Source: Angustibacter luteus
Lineage (GTDB): Bacteria; Actinomycetota; Actinomycetes; Actinomycetales; Angustibacteraceae
DNA length: 64,000 nt
NCBI RefSeq assembly: GCF_039541115.1
Contig: NZ_BAABFP010000002.1
Location: forward strand, 1,042,617-1,106,616
Direction: 5' to 3'
The notes beneath the pieces are model-generated. The model did no database searches. It was not told where the DNA came from and was given only the letters and a program-made list of their open reading frames with translations. Positions 9,142-17,400 of this stretch are shown here, one piece after another; the first letter of the stretch is position 1; the number at the start of each line of letters is the position of its first letter. The position numbers and the translations under genes were made by a program.

Positions 9142-10020
9142 GTGCCTGCTCGCCTGCTGCGCCTCCCCCTCGCCGCCGTCCTGACCGCAGCGACCGTCGC
9201 CGCGCTGGCGGCCTGCGCCCCCCAGGACGACAGCCCGTCGGCGTCCTCGTCCGGCAGCGCCACCACCGCCGCGTGCACCAAGGACAGCCTGGCGACGCAC
9301 ACCAAGGGCACCTTCACGGTAGGCACCGACAAGCCCGCCTACGAGCCCTGGTTCGTCGACGACGACCCGAGCAACGGCAAGGGCTTCGAGTCCGCCGTCG
9401 CCTACGCGGTGGCCGGCAAGCTCGGCTTCGCGCAACCCGACGTGAAGTGGGAGGTCGTCAGCTTCAACCAGGCCACCGCCCCGGGCCCCAAGACCTTCGA
9501 CGTCGACATCAACCAGATCTCGATCACGCCCGAGCGGAAGAAGAACCTGGACTTCTCGTCCGGCTACTACGACGTCGCGCAGGCCGTGGTGACCGTCAAG
9601 GGCAGCAAGGCCGACGGCGCCACCAGCATCGCGGACCTGAAGAAGCTCAAGCTCGGCGCGCAGGTCGGCACGACCAGCTACACCGCCGCCACCCAGACGA
9701 TCGACCCCGAGCAGAAGGTCGCCGTCTACAACACGAACGACGACGCGAAGGCCGCGCTGCAGAACGGTCAGATCGACGCCCTGGTCGTCGACCTGCCCAC
9801 CGGCCTGTACCTGGCCGCCGCCGACCTGAAGGACGGCAAGCTCGTCGGCCAGATCCCGACGACGGGCACGCCCGAGCAGTTCGGCATGGTGCTGGACCAG
9901 GGCAGCGCACTCACCGCGTGCGTCTCGCAGGCGGTCGACGCGCTGCGCGCCGACGGCACCCTGGACAAGCTCGAGCAGCAGTGGCTGACCAGCACGGCCG
10001 GGGCGCCTGTGCTGAAGTGA
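9142..10020 (+). CDS. Polar amino-acid ABC transporter, substrate-binding lipoprotein
   Basis: Extracytoplasmic solute-binding protein (SBP family 3), 292 residues. A signal peptide ends in a lipobox (ALAAC, Cys at about 21), so it is a membrane-anchored lipoprotein, followed by a Ser-rich linker. The mature part contains [17 protein letters not shown] and [17 protein letters not shown], typical of the family 3 fold that binds amino acids or opines, and [26 protein letters not shown] start with CGGAG six bases upstream. It is the first gene of a three-gene operon with permease and ATPase, divergent from nuoB. The exact ligand is not readable. Confidence 0.93.
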   Translation: MPARLLRLPLAAVLTAATVAALAACAPQDDSPSASSSGSATTAACTKDSLATHTKGTFTVGTDKPAYEPWFVDDDPSNGKGFESAVAYAVAGKLGFAQPDVKWEVVSFNQATAPGPKTFDVDINQISITPERKKNLDFSSGYYDVAQAVVTVKGSKADGATSIADLKKLKLGAQVGTTSYTAATQTIDPEQKVAVYNTNDDAKAALQNGQIDALVVDLPTGLYLAAADLKDGKLVGQIPTTGTPEQFGMVLDQGSALTACVSQAVDALRADGTLDKLEQQWLTSTAGAPVLK

Positions 10021-10880
10021 GCGCGACCGACGTGAGCGGCTACGCGCCGTCGGCCCGCCAGGTCGACCGGCTCGCCTACCGGCGTCGGCGGGCCACCCGA
10101 TCGGCCCTGATCGGCCTGGTCAGCACGTTGGTCGTCGTCGGTGTCGTGCTTACGGTGCTGGTCAACAGCCCCGGTTGGCCGCGGGTCAAGGCGAGCTTCT
10201 TCGACTGGGACGTCGCCAAGGCCTCGTTGCCGGACATCCTGGTCGGGCTCTGGCTGAACGTCCGGATCATGGTCGTGTGCGCCGTCTTCATCCTGATCTT
10301 CGGGATGGCGCTGGCGATCATGCGCACCCTGCGCGGGCCGGTGTTCTTCCCGCTGCGCGCCTTCGCGACGGCGTACGTCGACCTGTTCCGTGGCATGCCG
10401 TTGCTGCTGGTGCTGCTGTTGGTCGGCTTCGGGGTGCCCGGCCTGCGGTTGCAGGGGCTGCCGAGCAGCGTGCTGTTCTACGGCTGCGTGGCCCTGGTGC
10501 TCACGTACTCGTCGTACGTCGCCGAGGTCTTCCGCGCCGGCATCGAGTCCGTGCACCCGAGCCAGCTGGCCGCGGCCCGCGGGCTCGGCCTGTCGTACCC
10601 GCAGACCATGCGGTACGTCGTCGTGCCGCAGGCCGTTCGGCGCGTCGTCCCGCCCCTGCTGAACGACCTGGTCAGCCTGCAGAAGGACTCCGGCCTGATC
10701 TCCATCCTCGGCGTCATCGACGCCATCCGGGCCGCGCAGATCGCGCAGGCCGAGTACGCGAGCTTCACGCCGTACGTCGTGGCCGGCATCTGCTTCGTGC
10801 TGCTGACCATCCCGCTGACCCGGCTGACCGACCGGGTGGCGCGGCGGCAGGGCTGGCAGGGCGCGGGAGGTGTGCCGTGA
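10017..10880 (+). CDS. Polar amino-acid ABC transporter, permease
   Basis: HisM/GlnP-type inner-membrane permease, about 287 residues from the GTG at 10017 that overlaps the binding-protein stop (GTGA). After a cytoplasmic N-terminus and one helix comes the conserved transport domain: YVDLFRGMPLLL in the first part and the EAA loop (AARGLGLSYPQTMRYVVVPQAVR) that docks onto the ATPase. Only one permease is encoded, so it probably works as a homodimer. Translational coupling to both neighbours implies a single operon. Confidence 0.92.
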   Translation: MSATDVSGYAPSARQVDRLAYRRRRATRSALIGLVSTLVVVGVVLTVLVNSPGWPRVKASFFDWDVAKASLPDILVGLWLNVRIMVVCAVFILIFGMALAIMRTLRGPVFFPLRAFATAYVDLFRGMPLLLVLLLVGFGVPGLRLQGLPSSVLFYGCVALVLTYSSYVAEVFRAGIESVHPSQLAAARGLGLSYPQTMRYVVVPQAVRRVVPPLLNDLVSLQKDSGLISILGVIDAIRAAQIAQAEYASFTPYVVAGICFVLLTIPLTRLTDRVARRQGWQGAGGVP

Positions 10881-11626
10881 GTGAGCACCTGCTGCGCGTC
10901 CAGGGGCTGCGCAAGGCCTACGGCAGCAACGTCGTCCTGAATGGTCTGGACCTGGACGTCGACCCGCACCAGTGCATCGCGCTGATCGGCGCGTCAGGAT
11001 CAGGCAAGTCCACGCTGCTGCGCTGCATCGACCTCCTCGAGGTGGTGGACGACGGCGTGATCGAGCTGGCCGGGGACGACGTCGCCGACCCCAGGGTCGA
11101 CGCGGACGCCGTCCGGGCCCGGATCGGCATCGTGTTCCAGGCGTACAACCTGTTCCCGCACCTGCGGGTGCTGGACAACATCACCCTGTCCCCGCGCAAG
11201 GTGCACGGCGTGAGCCGCGACCAGGCCGAGGACGAGGCGATGGCCCTGCTGCGCCGGGTCGGCCTGCAGGACAAGGCGAAGGCGTGGCCGGACGAGCTGT
11301 CCGGCGGTCAGCAGCAACGCGTCGCGGTGGCCCGGGCGCTGGCCACCAAGCCCGTACTCATGCTGCTGGACGAGGTGACCAGCGCGCTCGACCCCGAGCT
11401 GGTCGGCGAGGTGCTCGCGATGCTGCGCGACCTCAAGGACGACGGCATGACCATGCTGATGGCGACGCACGAGATGTCGTTCGCCCGCGACGTCGCGGAC
11501 CAGGTGGTCTTCCTGGACGGCGGGCAGGTCTGCGAGTCCGGCCCGCCCGAGCAGGTGTTCGGCGACCCGCGCGAGGTACGCACCCAGCAGTTCCTGCGCC
11601 GCGTCGTGGACGCCGGCCGGCTCTAG
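10877..11626 (+). CDS. Polar amino-acid ABC transporter, ATP-binding protein
   Basis: GlnQ/HisP-type ATPase of 249 residues. Walker A GASGSGKST, Q-loop VFQAYNLFPHL, signature LSGGQQQRVAVARAL, Walker B LMLLDEVTSALDPE and the switch His (MATHEMSF) are all present, so the protein should be active. The start is the GTG at 10877, overlapping the permease stop, with GGGAGG upstream. The stop codon overlaps that of the convergent methyltransferase gene by four bases, so any terminator must lie inside that gene. Confidence 0.94.
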   Translation: MSEHLLRVQGLRKAYGSNVVLNGLDLDVDPHQCIALIGASGSGKSTLLRCIDLLEVVDDGVIELAGDDVADPRVDADAVRARIGIVFQAYNLFPHLRVLDNITLSPRKVHGVSRDQAEDEAMALLRRVGLQDKAKAWPDELSGGQQQRVAVARALATKPVLMLLDEVTSALDPELVGEVLAMLRDLKDDGMTMLMATHEMSFARDVADQVVFLDGGQVCESGPPEQVFGDPREVRTQQFLRRVVDAGRL

Positions 11627-12402
11627 CCGCGGCGCGCGACGAACACGAGCTCCTTGCCGGGGCGGTCCGGCGCCTCACGCACCTCGACGACCCGAAACCC
11701 GTGTCCCGCTAGGTCGTCCTCGATCTCCTGGGGCTCCCGGAAGCGCAGGGTCGACGCGGAGGTCACCTGCTCACCGGCGACGACCGTGGTCGACTCGAAC
11801 GTGACCAACGGCGGCTCCACCGCGATCACCGTGCGCGAGACGACCGTTCGCTCGCCCGACGGCAGCACCACGGACGTCGGGGCGATGTCCCAGTGCTCCC
11901 AGTCGCGGGCCTGCGGCCTGCGCGTCTCGAAGACGAACCAGCCCTCGTTACGCAGGCACCCCCGCACCGAGTCCAGGGTCGCGGACCAGTCCGCGTCGTC
12001 GACGAACACCTGGGCCACGTTGCCCGTCATCACGGCCAGGTCGGCCCCGACGGGCCGCCCATCGAGGACGGTGGCATCACCATGCACCCACTCGACCTGG
12101 TCGGCGTGCGGCTTCGACCGCGCCACCTCGAGCGACGCCAGGGCCGGATCGACCCCGATGACGCGCAGGCCGAGTGCAGCGAGCCGTACAGCCAGAGACC
12201 CTGTGCCGCACCCGATGTCGACGACGGTCCTGGCACCGACCTCGTCCACGATGGCCTCGTACGCGTCGAGGTCGCGGCGGTCGTCGTCGAAGACGTCGTA
12301 CAGGACGGCAAGGCGGGGGTCGGCGAAGGCCGTGTCCGGTGGGCGCACGCGGACGACCGTACGCCCGTGGGGCGAGGAGCCGCCGGACGGTCCGGCCGCC
12401 AT
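11623..12402 (-). CDS. Class I SAM-dependent methyltransferase
   Basis: Small-molecule methyltransferase of up to 259 residues. SAM-binding motif I is VVDIGCGTGSLAVRLA, followed by GVDPALASLEVAR (acidic end of beta 2) and the DLAVMTGNVAQVF strand. The second half has the beta-rich insert typical of the Methyltransf_25 group. The ATG at 12402 is only nine bases from the divergent ATG at 12412 and has no ribosome-binding site; the GTG at 12348 is an alternative start that leaves room for a promoter. The substrate cannot be inferred. Not functionally connected with the ABC transporter as far as I can see. Confidence 0.8.
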   Translation of the reverse strand: MAAGPSGGSSPHGRTVVRVRPPDTAFADPRLAVLYDVFDDDRRDLDAYEAIVDEVGARTVVDIGCGTGSLAVRLAALGLRVIGVDPALASLEVARSKPHADQVEWVHGDATVLDGRPVGADLAVMTGNVAQVFVDDADWSATLDSVRGCLRNEGWFVFETRRPQARDWEHWDIAPTSVVLPSGERTVVSRTVIAVEPPLVTFESTTVVAGEQVTSASTLRFREPQEIEDDLAGHGFRVVEVREAPDRPGKELVFVARRG

Positions 12403-12411
12403 ACTGGAGTG

Positions 12412-12744
12412 ATGGCGTACGACGAGCGCTTGGCCGAGCGGATCCGCCAGGCCGTCGCGGGTGAGCCGGGGCTGAGCGAGAAGGCGATGTTCGGCGGACT
12501 GGCCTTCCTGGTGCACGGCCACCTGGCGGTGAGCGCCAGCGGCCAGGGCGGCCTGCTGCTGCGGATCGACCCGGCCGATGCACCGGACCTGACCAGCCGC
12601 CCGCACGTGCGGCCGTTCGAGATGCGCGGCCGTGCGATGGACGGCTGGCTGCACGTGCAGCCCGAGGCGGTCGACGACGACGCGGACCTGCAGCAGTGGG
12701 TGGACGTCGGGCTCGCCTTCGCCCGCTCGCTCCCGCCGAAGTAG
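12412..12744 (+). CDS. TfoX N-terminal domain protein
   Basis: 110-residue protein matching the TfoX_N domain: MAYDERLAERIRQAV at the start, then EKAMFGGLAFLVHGHLAV and GWLHVQPEAV. Despite the name, stand-alone TfoX_N proteins in actinobacteria have no proven competence role; the fold is small and cytoplasmic. The ATG is preceded by GGAG at short spacing; CATACT six bases upstream would also fit a leaderless start. It runs toward the large secreted-protein gene, with six bases between the convergent stops. Confidence 0.85.
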   Translation: MAYDERLAERIRQAVAGEPGLSEKAMFGGLAFLVHGHLAVSASGQGGLLLRIDPADAPDLTSRPHVRPFEMRGRAMDGWLHVQPEAVDDDADLQQWVDVGLAFARSLPPK

Positions 12745-12750
12745 GCGCCG

Positions 12751-15700
12751 CTAGGGCTGGAACGCGACAGCGTCGACGTACGCGAAGGGCCGGCCCCTGG
12801 TCGCCAGGTTCTCGATCGTGACGTAGGGCTCGTTCCTCGAGCGGGTCGTCCGGGTGAGCACCACCTTGCGGCGGCCGACCGTGCGGGAGTACGTGTCCAC
12901 GTAGATCGGGTACGCGTTGTCGACCCAGACCCGGACGCGGCCGCACGCCGGGCACGTGGTCATCACTGCCGAGACGTGACCCGCCCTGTTCTGGATCCGG
13001 AAGTAGACGGACGCACCCCGAGCCGAGGTCCGGTGCTGGGTCCCCAGGAAGGCACCCGCGACGCGTTGCGCCGTCCAGCTGCCGTAGTACCGGACGGCAC
13101 CACCACCCCGCTGGGCGTCGTCGACCGGCACGCTCGCGTACGCCGAGGCCGACCACGGCCCCGTGGCGCCGCCGGGGGCCACCGCCCGGGCCTGCAGCTG
13201 CCAGGCGGGCTCCGGCCAGCCGAGGGTGTCGGCGTAGCGCCGGTAGTCGAACGTCGTGCGCGTTGCCGTGGTGGCGGGCAGGTAGCGCCAGGGGGCCGTG
13301 CCGACGACGGGGCCGCCGTCCCAGTAAGGACGGACCCGGACCTGGTAGGTCACGGGTGACCAGCTCGGCTGCGTCGTGGTGGTGCCCCAGCGGACCGGGA
13401 ACGGGATGCCGGTCACGGCGGTCGCCGACACGGCCGGTGCGGTGATGGTGACCCTCGGCAGCACCCGGCGCAGGTTCACCGTGCCGGACGGCGGGGCGCC
13501 CGTCGCCGGATCGAGCACGGGCTGCCCGTTCACCGCCGTCGCCACCAGGCGCCACGTGTACGGGCTGTCCGCGGCCCAGGCGCCGCTGGACGAGCGACCG
13601 TCCCACCGCACAGTCCAACGACCGGCCGTCGACGTCCCCGGCACCGAGGCCACGAGCGTCGTCCCCCGACGCAGCTCCATCCGAACCGAGGCCAGCGGGG
13701 CCGACGCCTCGCCCGCGGCCGACCACGTGTCGCTGCGGCCGTCCCCGTTGGGGGAGAACGCCGATGGCGGGACGGAGGAGTCCACGAGGGCAGCGCCGAC
13801 CGGTCGGCCGACCGCGGCGGCGGCGGGCGCCAGCCGGATCGCGCCGTCCGAGAGCCCGACCCAGGCGACCTTGCCGCCGGCCAGCTGCACCGACGCCTGA
13901 CCCGGCAGCACGATGGCCCGGGCGACGTCCACCGGTCGAGGCTCGCTCGCCCGCAGGTCCATCAGCCGGACCGTCCCCTCGCGCGTCCCGGTCGGCGCGA
14001 CCCAGGCGAGGACTCCGTCCTCGAGCTCGAGCGGTCGCGGACCGGCGGTACTGCCCGCCGGGTCGGGCAGGTCCTCGATGGCCGGCAGCTCCCGCCGCTC
14101 ACCGGTCCGCAGCGACACGACCAGCAGGGGCCCCGAAGCTGGCTGCACCACTGCGGTGTCACCCCAGATCCCGACCCTCGCGGGGCAGTGCGTCGAGCAC
14201 ACCGCCGGCAGCACCGGCACGACGTTGCCGGCACCCACCCGTCGCCAGACCGCGCCGTCGTCGGTCGACCAGACGAAGCTGCGGCCGAACAGGGCGCCGG
14301 TCACCGCACCCAGCGCGTTCCCGTAGGACGTCCCGGCGAAGTCGCGCATCGCGCCGTTCACCAGGACCGTCCGGGCGGTCAGGTCGGGTACCGGTCCGGT
14401 CGCGCCACCGGCCGCGAACGAGCCGACCAGGACGGGAGAGGCGGGGGTGAGGTCGACGACGCTGACCTCAGGTCCCGCCCCCACGAACGCCAACCGGCCC
14501 GAGGCGCCGGACAACGCCGACGTCTCGTCGGCTGCGGGAGACAGGGTCCGGACCTCGGCGCCGACCGCCCCGGACGCCGGCACCAGAACCGACGACACCG
14601 GCTGGTCGGCAGCTTGGTCGGCGGGTTGGGCGACCAGCCAGCTGGCGTTCGAACCGTCGAAGGCGAGTTCCCGCACCCGCTGCCACGCGGGCCCCAGGTC
14701 GGCGACGCGGTCGCTGACCCCGCTCCGACTCACCCGGTAGACCTCCGCGGGCCGGCCCTGCGCGCCGACCGTCATCCAGTAGTCGGTCCCGTCCGAGGCC
14801 ACCGACGTGGCCGGGAGGTCGCCGATCCGCACCGGTGGGAGGGTCCGGTCCAGGCCGGCGACGAAGCCGTGCCGGACGCCGGACGCGTCCCGGCTGGTCC
14901 ACGCCCAGGACACGTCGTCGACCGCGACGCTCTGCACGCCGGTACCCACGCTGCGAAAGACCGACGTCCCGCCCGTCTTCGGGCGGCGCGCCAGGTAGCT
15001 GGTCGTGGCTGAGTCGCGCCATACGACCGAGTGCTCCGTCACCCAGACCCGAGCCTCCGGTGCCAACCCGGAGGTGAGCGCCGTGGCCGTCGAGCCGTCG
15101 AACGGCAGCCAGACCAGGCGCGCCCTGCCACTGAAGTCCAGGACCGCCACGACCCCGGTCGCGTCGGCCGCGGCCGGCCCGCGCGCGTCCGTCGGCGGCT
15201 GCGGCGGCAGGGTCAGGTCGCCACCGAGCATGCTCGGCAGCGGGACTGACTCGGACGTGCCATCCAGGTGGTGGCGGACCACCGACGCGCTGGCTGCGTC
15301 CCAGTCGACCCAGCCGTCCGGCGTCGCGGCGAGCATGGTGGCGCCCGCGATGCGCTCCACGAGACTCGCCGAACCCGTGGACAGGTCCGCCAGGACGACG
15401 GAGCCCGGAGCGCCGAGATCGACGACCGCCCGTCCCTCGGACGACCACACCCCACGCACCTGCGGGCAGGCCGCGCCGTCGTCCCAGATGTGCGAGGCCT
15501 GGTCGTGCTGCTGCCACGCGAGCCGCGGGCACCCCTTCACGTCGAGCACCTGGAGCAGGCGGTTGGCGGCCGACGCCGCCAGGATCGGCGAGGGCACCGG
15601 GTCACTGTCCAACCGGCGGGGCACCACCTGGGTGCCCACCGGGTCGGCGACCGCCGTGGCCGCCGGCGGGTAGGGGGCGACGTCCGCCCGAGCAGACCGC

Positions 15701-15774
15701 ACGGGGGTGGCCAGCGGGACCAGCACGACGCCCACGCCAGCCGCCACGACAGCGAGCACGGACGACCGGCGCAT
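12751..15774 (-). CDS. Large secreted protein with beta-propeller-like N-terminal region and FlgD-type Ig domain
   Basis: 1007-residue exported protein. An N-terminal Sec-type signal (MRRSSVLAVVAAGVGVVLVP, cleavage near SARA) is followed by ~600 residues of short beta-rich repeats with W/D-rich turns, resembling WD40/TolB-like propellers. Around residue 671, FSPNGDGRSD and the following ~75 residues match a FlgD Ig-like domain (RWTVRWDGR), and another fibronectin/Ig-like region follows. The last ~110 residues (from YYGSWTAQR) form a C-terminal module with two Cys in TCPACGR, which I have the impression is common in secreted actinobacterial proteins. No catalytic motif or sorting signal is seen. 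It interrupts the nuoA-nuoB neighbourhood, on the same strand as both. Confidence 0.75.
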   Translation of the reverse strand: MRRSSVLAVVAAGVGVVLVPLATPVRSARADVAPYPPAATAVADPVGTQVVPRRLDSDPVPSPILAASAANRLLQVLDVKGCPRLAWQQHDQASHIWDDGAACPQVRGVWSSEGRAVVDLGAPGSVVLADLSTGSASLVERIAGATMLAATPDGWVDWDAASASVVRHHLDGTSESVPLPSMLGGDLTLPPQPPTDARGPAAADATGVVAVLDFSGRARLVWLPFDGSTATALTSGLAPEARVWVTEHSVVWRDSATTSYLARRPKTGGTSVFRSVGTGVQSVAVDDVSWAWTSRDASGVRHGFVAGLDRTLPPVRIGDLPATSVASDGTDYWMTVGAQGRPAEVYRVSRSGVSDRVADLGPAWQRVRELAFDGSNASWLVAQPADQAADQPVSSVLVPASGAVGAEVRTLSPAADETSALSGASGRLAFVGAGPEVSVVDLTPASPVLVGSFAAGGATGPVPDLTARTVLVNGAMRDFAGTSYGNALGAVTGALFGRSFVWSTDDGAVWRRVGAGNVVPVLPAVCSTHCPARVGIWGDTAVVQPASGPLLVVSLRTGERRELPAIEDLPDPAGSTAGPRPLELEDGVLAWVAPTGTREGTVRLMDLRASEPRPVDVARAIVLPGQASVQLAGGKVAWVGLSDGAIRLAPAAAAVGRPVGAALVDSSVPPSAFSPNGDGRSDTWSAAGEASAPLASVRMELRRGTTLVASVPGTSTAGRWTVRWDGRSSSGAWAADSPYTWRLVATAVNGQPVLDPATGAPPSGTVNLRRVLPRVTITAPAVSATAVTGIPFPVRWGTTTTQPSWSPVTYQVRVRPYWDGGPVVGTAPWRYLPATTATRTTFDYRRYADTLGWPEPAWQLQARAVAPGGATGPWSASAYASVPVDDAQRGGGAVRYYGSWTAQRVAGAFLGTQHRTSARGASVYFRIQNRAGHVSAVMTTCPACGRVRVWVDNAYPIYVDTYSRTVGRRKVVLTRTTRSRNEPYVTIENLATRGRPFAYVDAVAFQP

Positions 15775-15889
15775 CGACTCTCCCCGACGCGGCGCCGGCC
15801 ACCGTGGCCGCCCGGGTCGACGGAATCCTAGGGGGACGGCGCCGCCCTCAGAAGGGGTTCGGGTGGGTTCTTCGCCCGACCGGACCCGC

Positions 15890-16258
15890 TCAGACCCAGC
15901 GCAGCAGGCCGCGCCGCCAGGCGTGCGCCAACCCGACGGCCAGCACGGCGAGGAAGACCCCCATCTCGACGAGCGTGCGCCAGCCGAAACCGGGCAGCGT
16001 GAGCACGGTCGCCCACGGCAGCAGGTACATCGCGTCCACCGCGAACACCACGTAGAGGTAGGCGTACAGGTAGTACCGGATGTTCGACTGCGCCCAGCCG
16101 TCGCCGACGGGGTCGACGCCGCACTCGTACGTCGTCAGCTTGCCGGGCGTGGGGGCCGTCGGCCGCAGCAGACGGGTGCCCTGGGTGCCGGCGAGGAACA
16201 GCGCGACGCCGGTCAGGACGACGAGTCCGACCACGGCGTACGGCGGCAGCTCCTGCAC
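15890..16258 (-). CDS. nuoA: NADH-quinone oxidoreductase-like subunit A, separated from its operon
   Basis: Three-helix membrane subunit, 122 residues. The family core TTYECGVDPVGDGWAQ is at about 43-56 and the second helix ends in LLPWA. The usual acidic pair in that helix (F-D-x-E, as in FDIE of the paralogue at 38277-38636) is here F-A-V-D: Ala at about 73 and Asp at about 75. The GTG at 16258 follows the MEDS regulator stop by four bases with AGGGTGA as ribosome-binding site, so the two are co-transcribed. It is ~6.9 kb from nuoB. It probably supplies subunit A to the second complex. Confidence 0.92.
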   Translation of the reverse strand: MQELPPYAVVGLVVLTGVALFLAGTQGTRLLRPTAPTPGKLTTYECGVDPVGDGWAQSNIRYYLYAYLYVVFAVDAMYLLPWATVLTLPGFGWRTLVEMGVFLAVLAVGLAHAWRRGLLRWV

Positions 16259-16262
16259 GCCG

Positions 16263-17279
16263 TCACCCTAGCGAGTCGGTCGTCGGGCCGACGGTGGTCG
16301 GGCCGAACCGCACGAGCACCCGGACCACGGTGCCCTGGTCGGACGAGCGGACCTGCACCAGGTCGCACAGCTGGTTGGCGATCCACACCCCGCGGCCGCC
16401 CTCGTGGTCGGTGCCCGGGGCCCGGCGTCCGATCATCGGGTCGCCGATGTGCCCGTCGTCCCGGACCTCGCACACCAGGTGCTCGTCCGTCCGCCAGATC
16501 CGCAGCACGCCGTGGTCGGCCCCGTGCCGGAGGCTGTTCGTGCTGAGCTCGGCAACGGCCAGCACCAGGTCATCGGTCCGCATGGGGGCCAGCCCGGCGG
16601 CGCGCGCGTAGGACCCGACCTGGCGGCGGAGGTCGACCAGGTCACCACTCGCGAACTCGCGGCACAGGTGCTCGGACGGCGGGTCGGGCAGCGATGCCGC
16701 GAACAGCTCGTCGACGAGGTCCGCTCCGCCGTACGCCTGACTGGTGCGGCGGCTGCCGCCCTCGATCACCGCGGGGTGGCTCTGTCGCGCCCCCTGCAGC
16801 GCGCCGTCGCCCAGCCGGGCCACGTCGTAGGGGCAGCGCAGCCACAGGGGCTCGTCAGGCCCGACGGCGACGTTGAGCAGTGCCTCGTGCAGCGCGCACT
16901 CGGCGAGCTCGGCGTCGGCCCGGCCGGACCAGATGGGCTCACCGACGCCGCGCACGGGGGTGCCGTGCGGGCCCTGCCGGTCCAGGAACTCACGCCACGC
17001 CGGGATGATCCGGGCCGGGTTGTCGCCGAGGTCGGTCATGTCCACGAGCTGCACGTCGCGGGCGTCGCTGCCGAGGGCGTCCGCGAGGCCCGCGAGGCGG
17101 GGGCGGGGCACCGCGACCAGGCACGGCTGCCCGAGCTCGAGCCCGTCCCGGACGAACCCCACGATGCCGTCGAGGAACTGCGAGTCGCCGGAGTAGAGCA
17201 GCGCCTCGTGCTGGTATCCGCTGTGTGCCCGCGTACCGCCCACTCCCTGCGCGAACGTCGTACCCCTGCGGCACGACAC
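16263..17279 (-). CDS. MEDS sensory domain / RsbW-like ATPase regulator
   Basis: 338-residue cytoplasmic signalling protein. Residues ~20-190 match the MEDS (DcmR sensory) domain: HEALLYSGDSQFLDGIVGFVRDGL, then AWREFLDRQGPHGTPVRGVGEPIW and a Cys-containing LRCPYDVARL. Residues ~215-338 are an anti-sigma-type HATPase: N-box AELSTNSLRHG, G1 CEVRDDGHIGDP, G2 GRGVWIANQLCD. No phospho-acceptor His is seen, so it likely acts as an anti-sigma or partner-switching kinase. GTG at 17279 is chosen for GGGAG four bases upstream. It is coupled to nuoA and divergent from korA with a 121-base gap, so it may control both. Confidence 0.85.
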   Translation of the reverse strand: MSCRRGTTFAQGVGGTRAHSGYQHEALLYSGDSQFLDGIVGFVRDGLELGQPCLVAVPRPRLAGLADALGSDARDVQLVDMTDLGDNPARIIPAWREFLDRQGPHGTPVRGVGEPIWSGRADAELAECALHEALLNVAVGPDEPLWLRCPYDVARLGDGALQGARQSHPAVIEGGSRRTSQAYGGADLVDELFAASLPDPPSEHLCREFASGDLVDLRRQVGSYARAAGLAPMRTDDLVLAVAELSTNSLRHGADHGVLRIWRTDEHLVCEVRDDGHIGDPMIGRRAPGTDHEGGRGVWIANQLCDLVQVRSSDQGTVVRVLVRFGPTTVGPTTDSLG

Positions 17280-17359
17280 GTTACTCCCGATCGGCCGCCA
17301 TGGACCGAAACTTCTCCCGTCCAGATGCCGGTCAGACGAGCATCCGCATCGTGGGCGAC

Positions 17360-17373
17360 CTACGATGGCGTAG
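17360..17373. promoter_or_regulatory. Short palindrome / possible -10 in the korA-MEDS divergent gap
   Basis: The gap between the divergent MEDS gene and korA contains CTACG-ATGG-CGTAG, a perfect 5-base inverted repeat 27 bases before korA. It includes TACGAT, which would fit a -10 element for korA, although no good -35 is visible. It could be an operator or chance; the only support is position. Confidence 0.3.
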
Positions 17374-17400
17374 GAAGCATGTTTCCGGTTCAGCGAGGCG

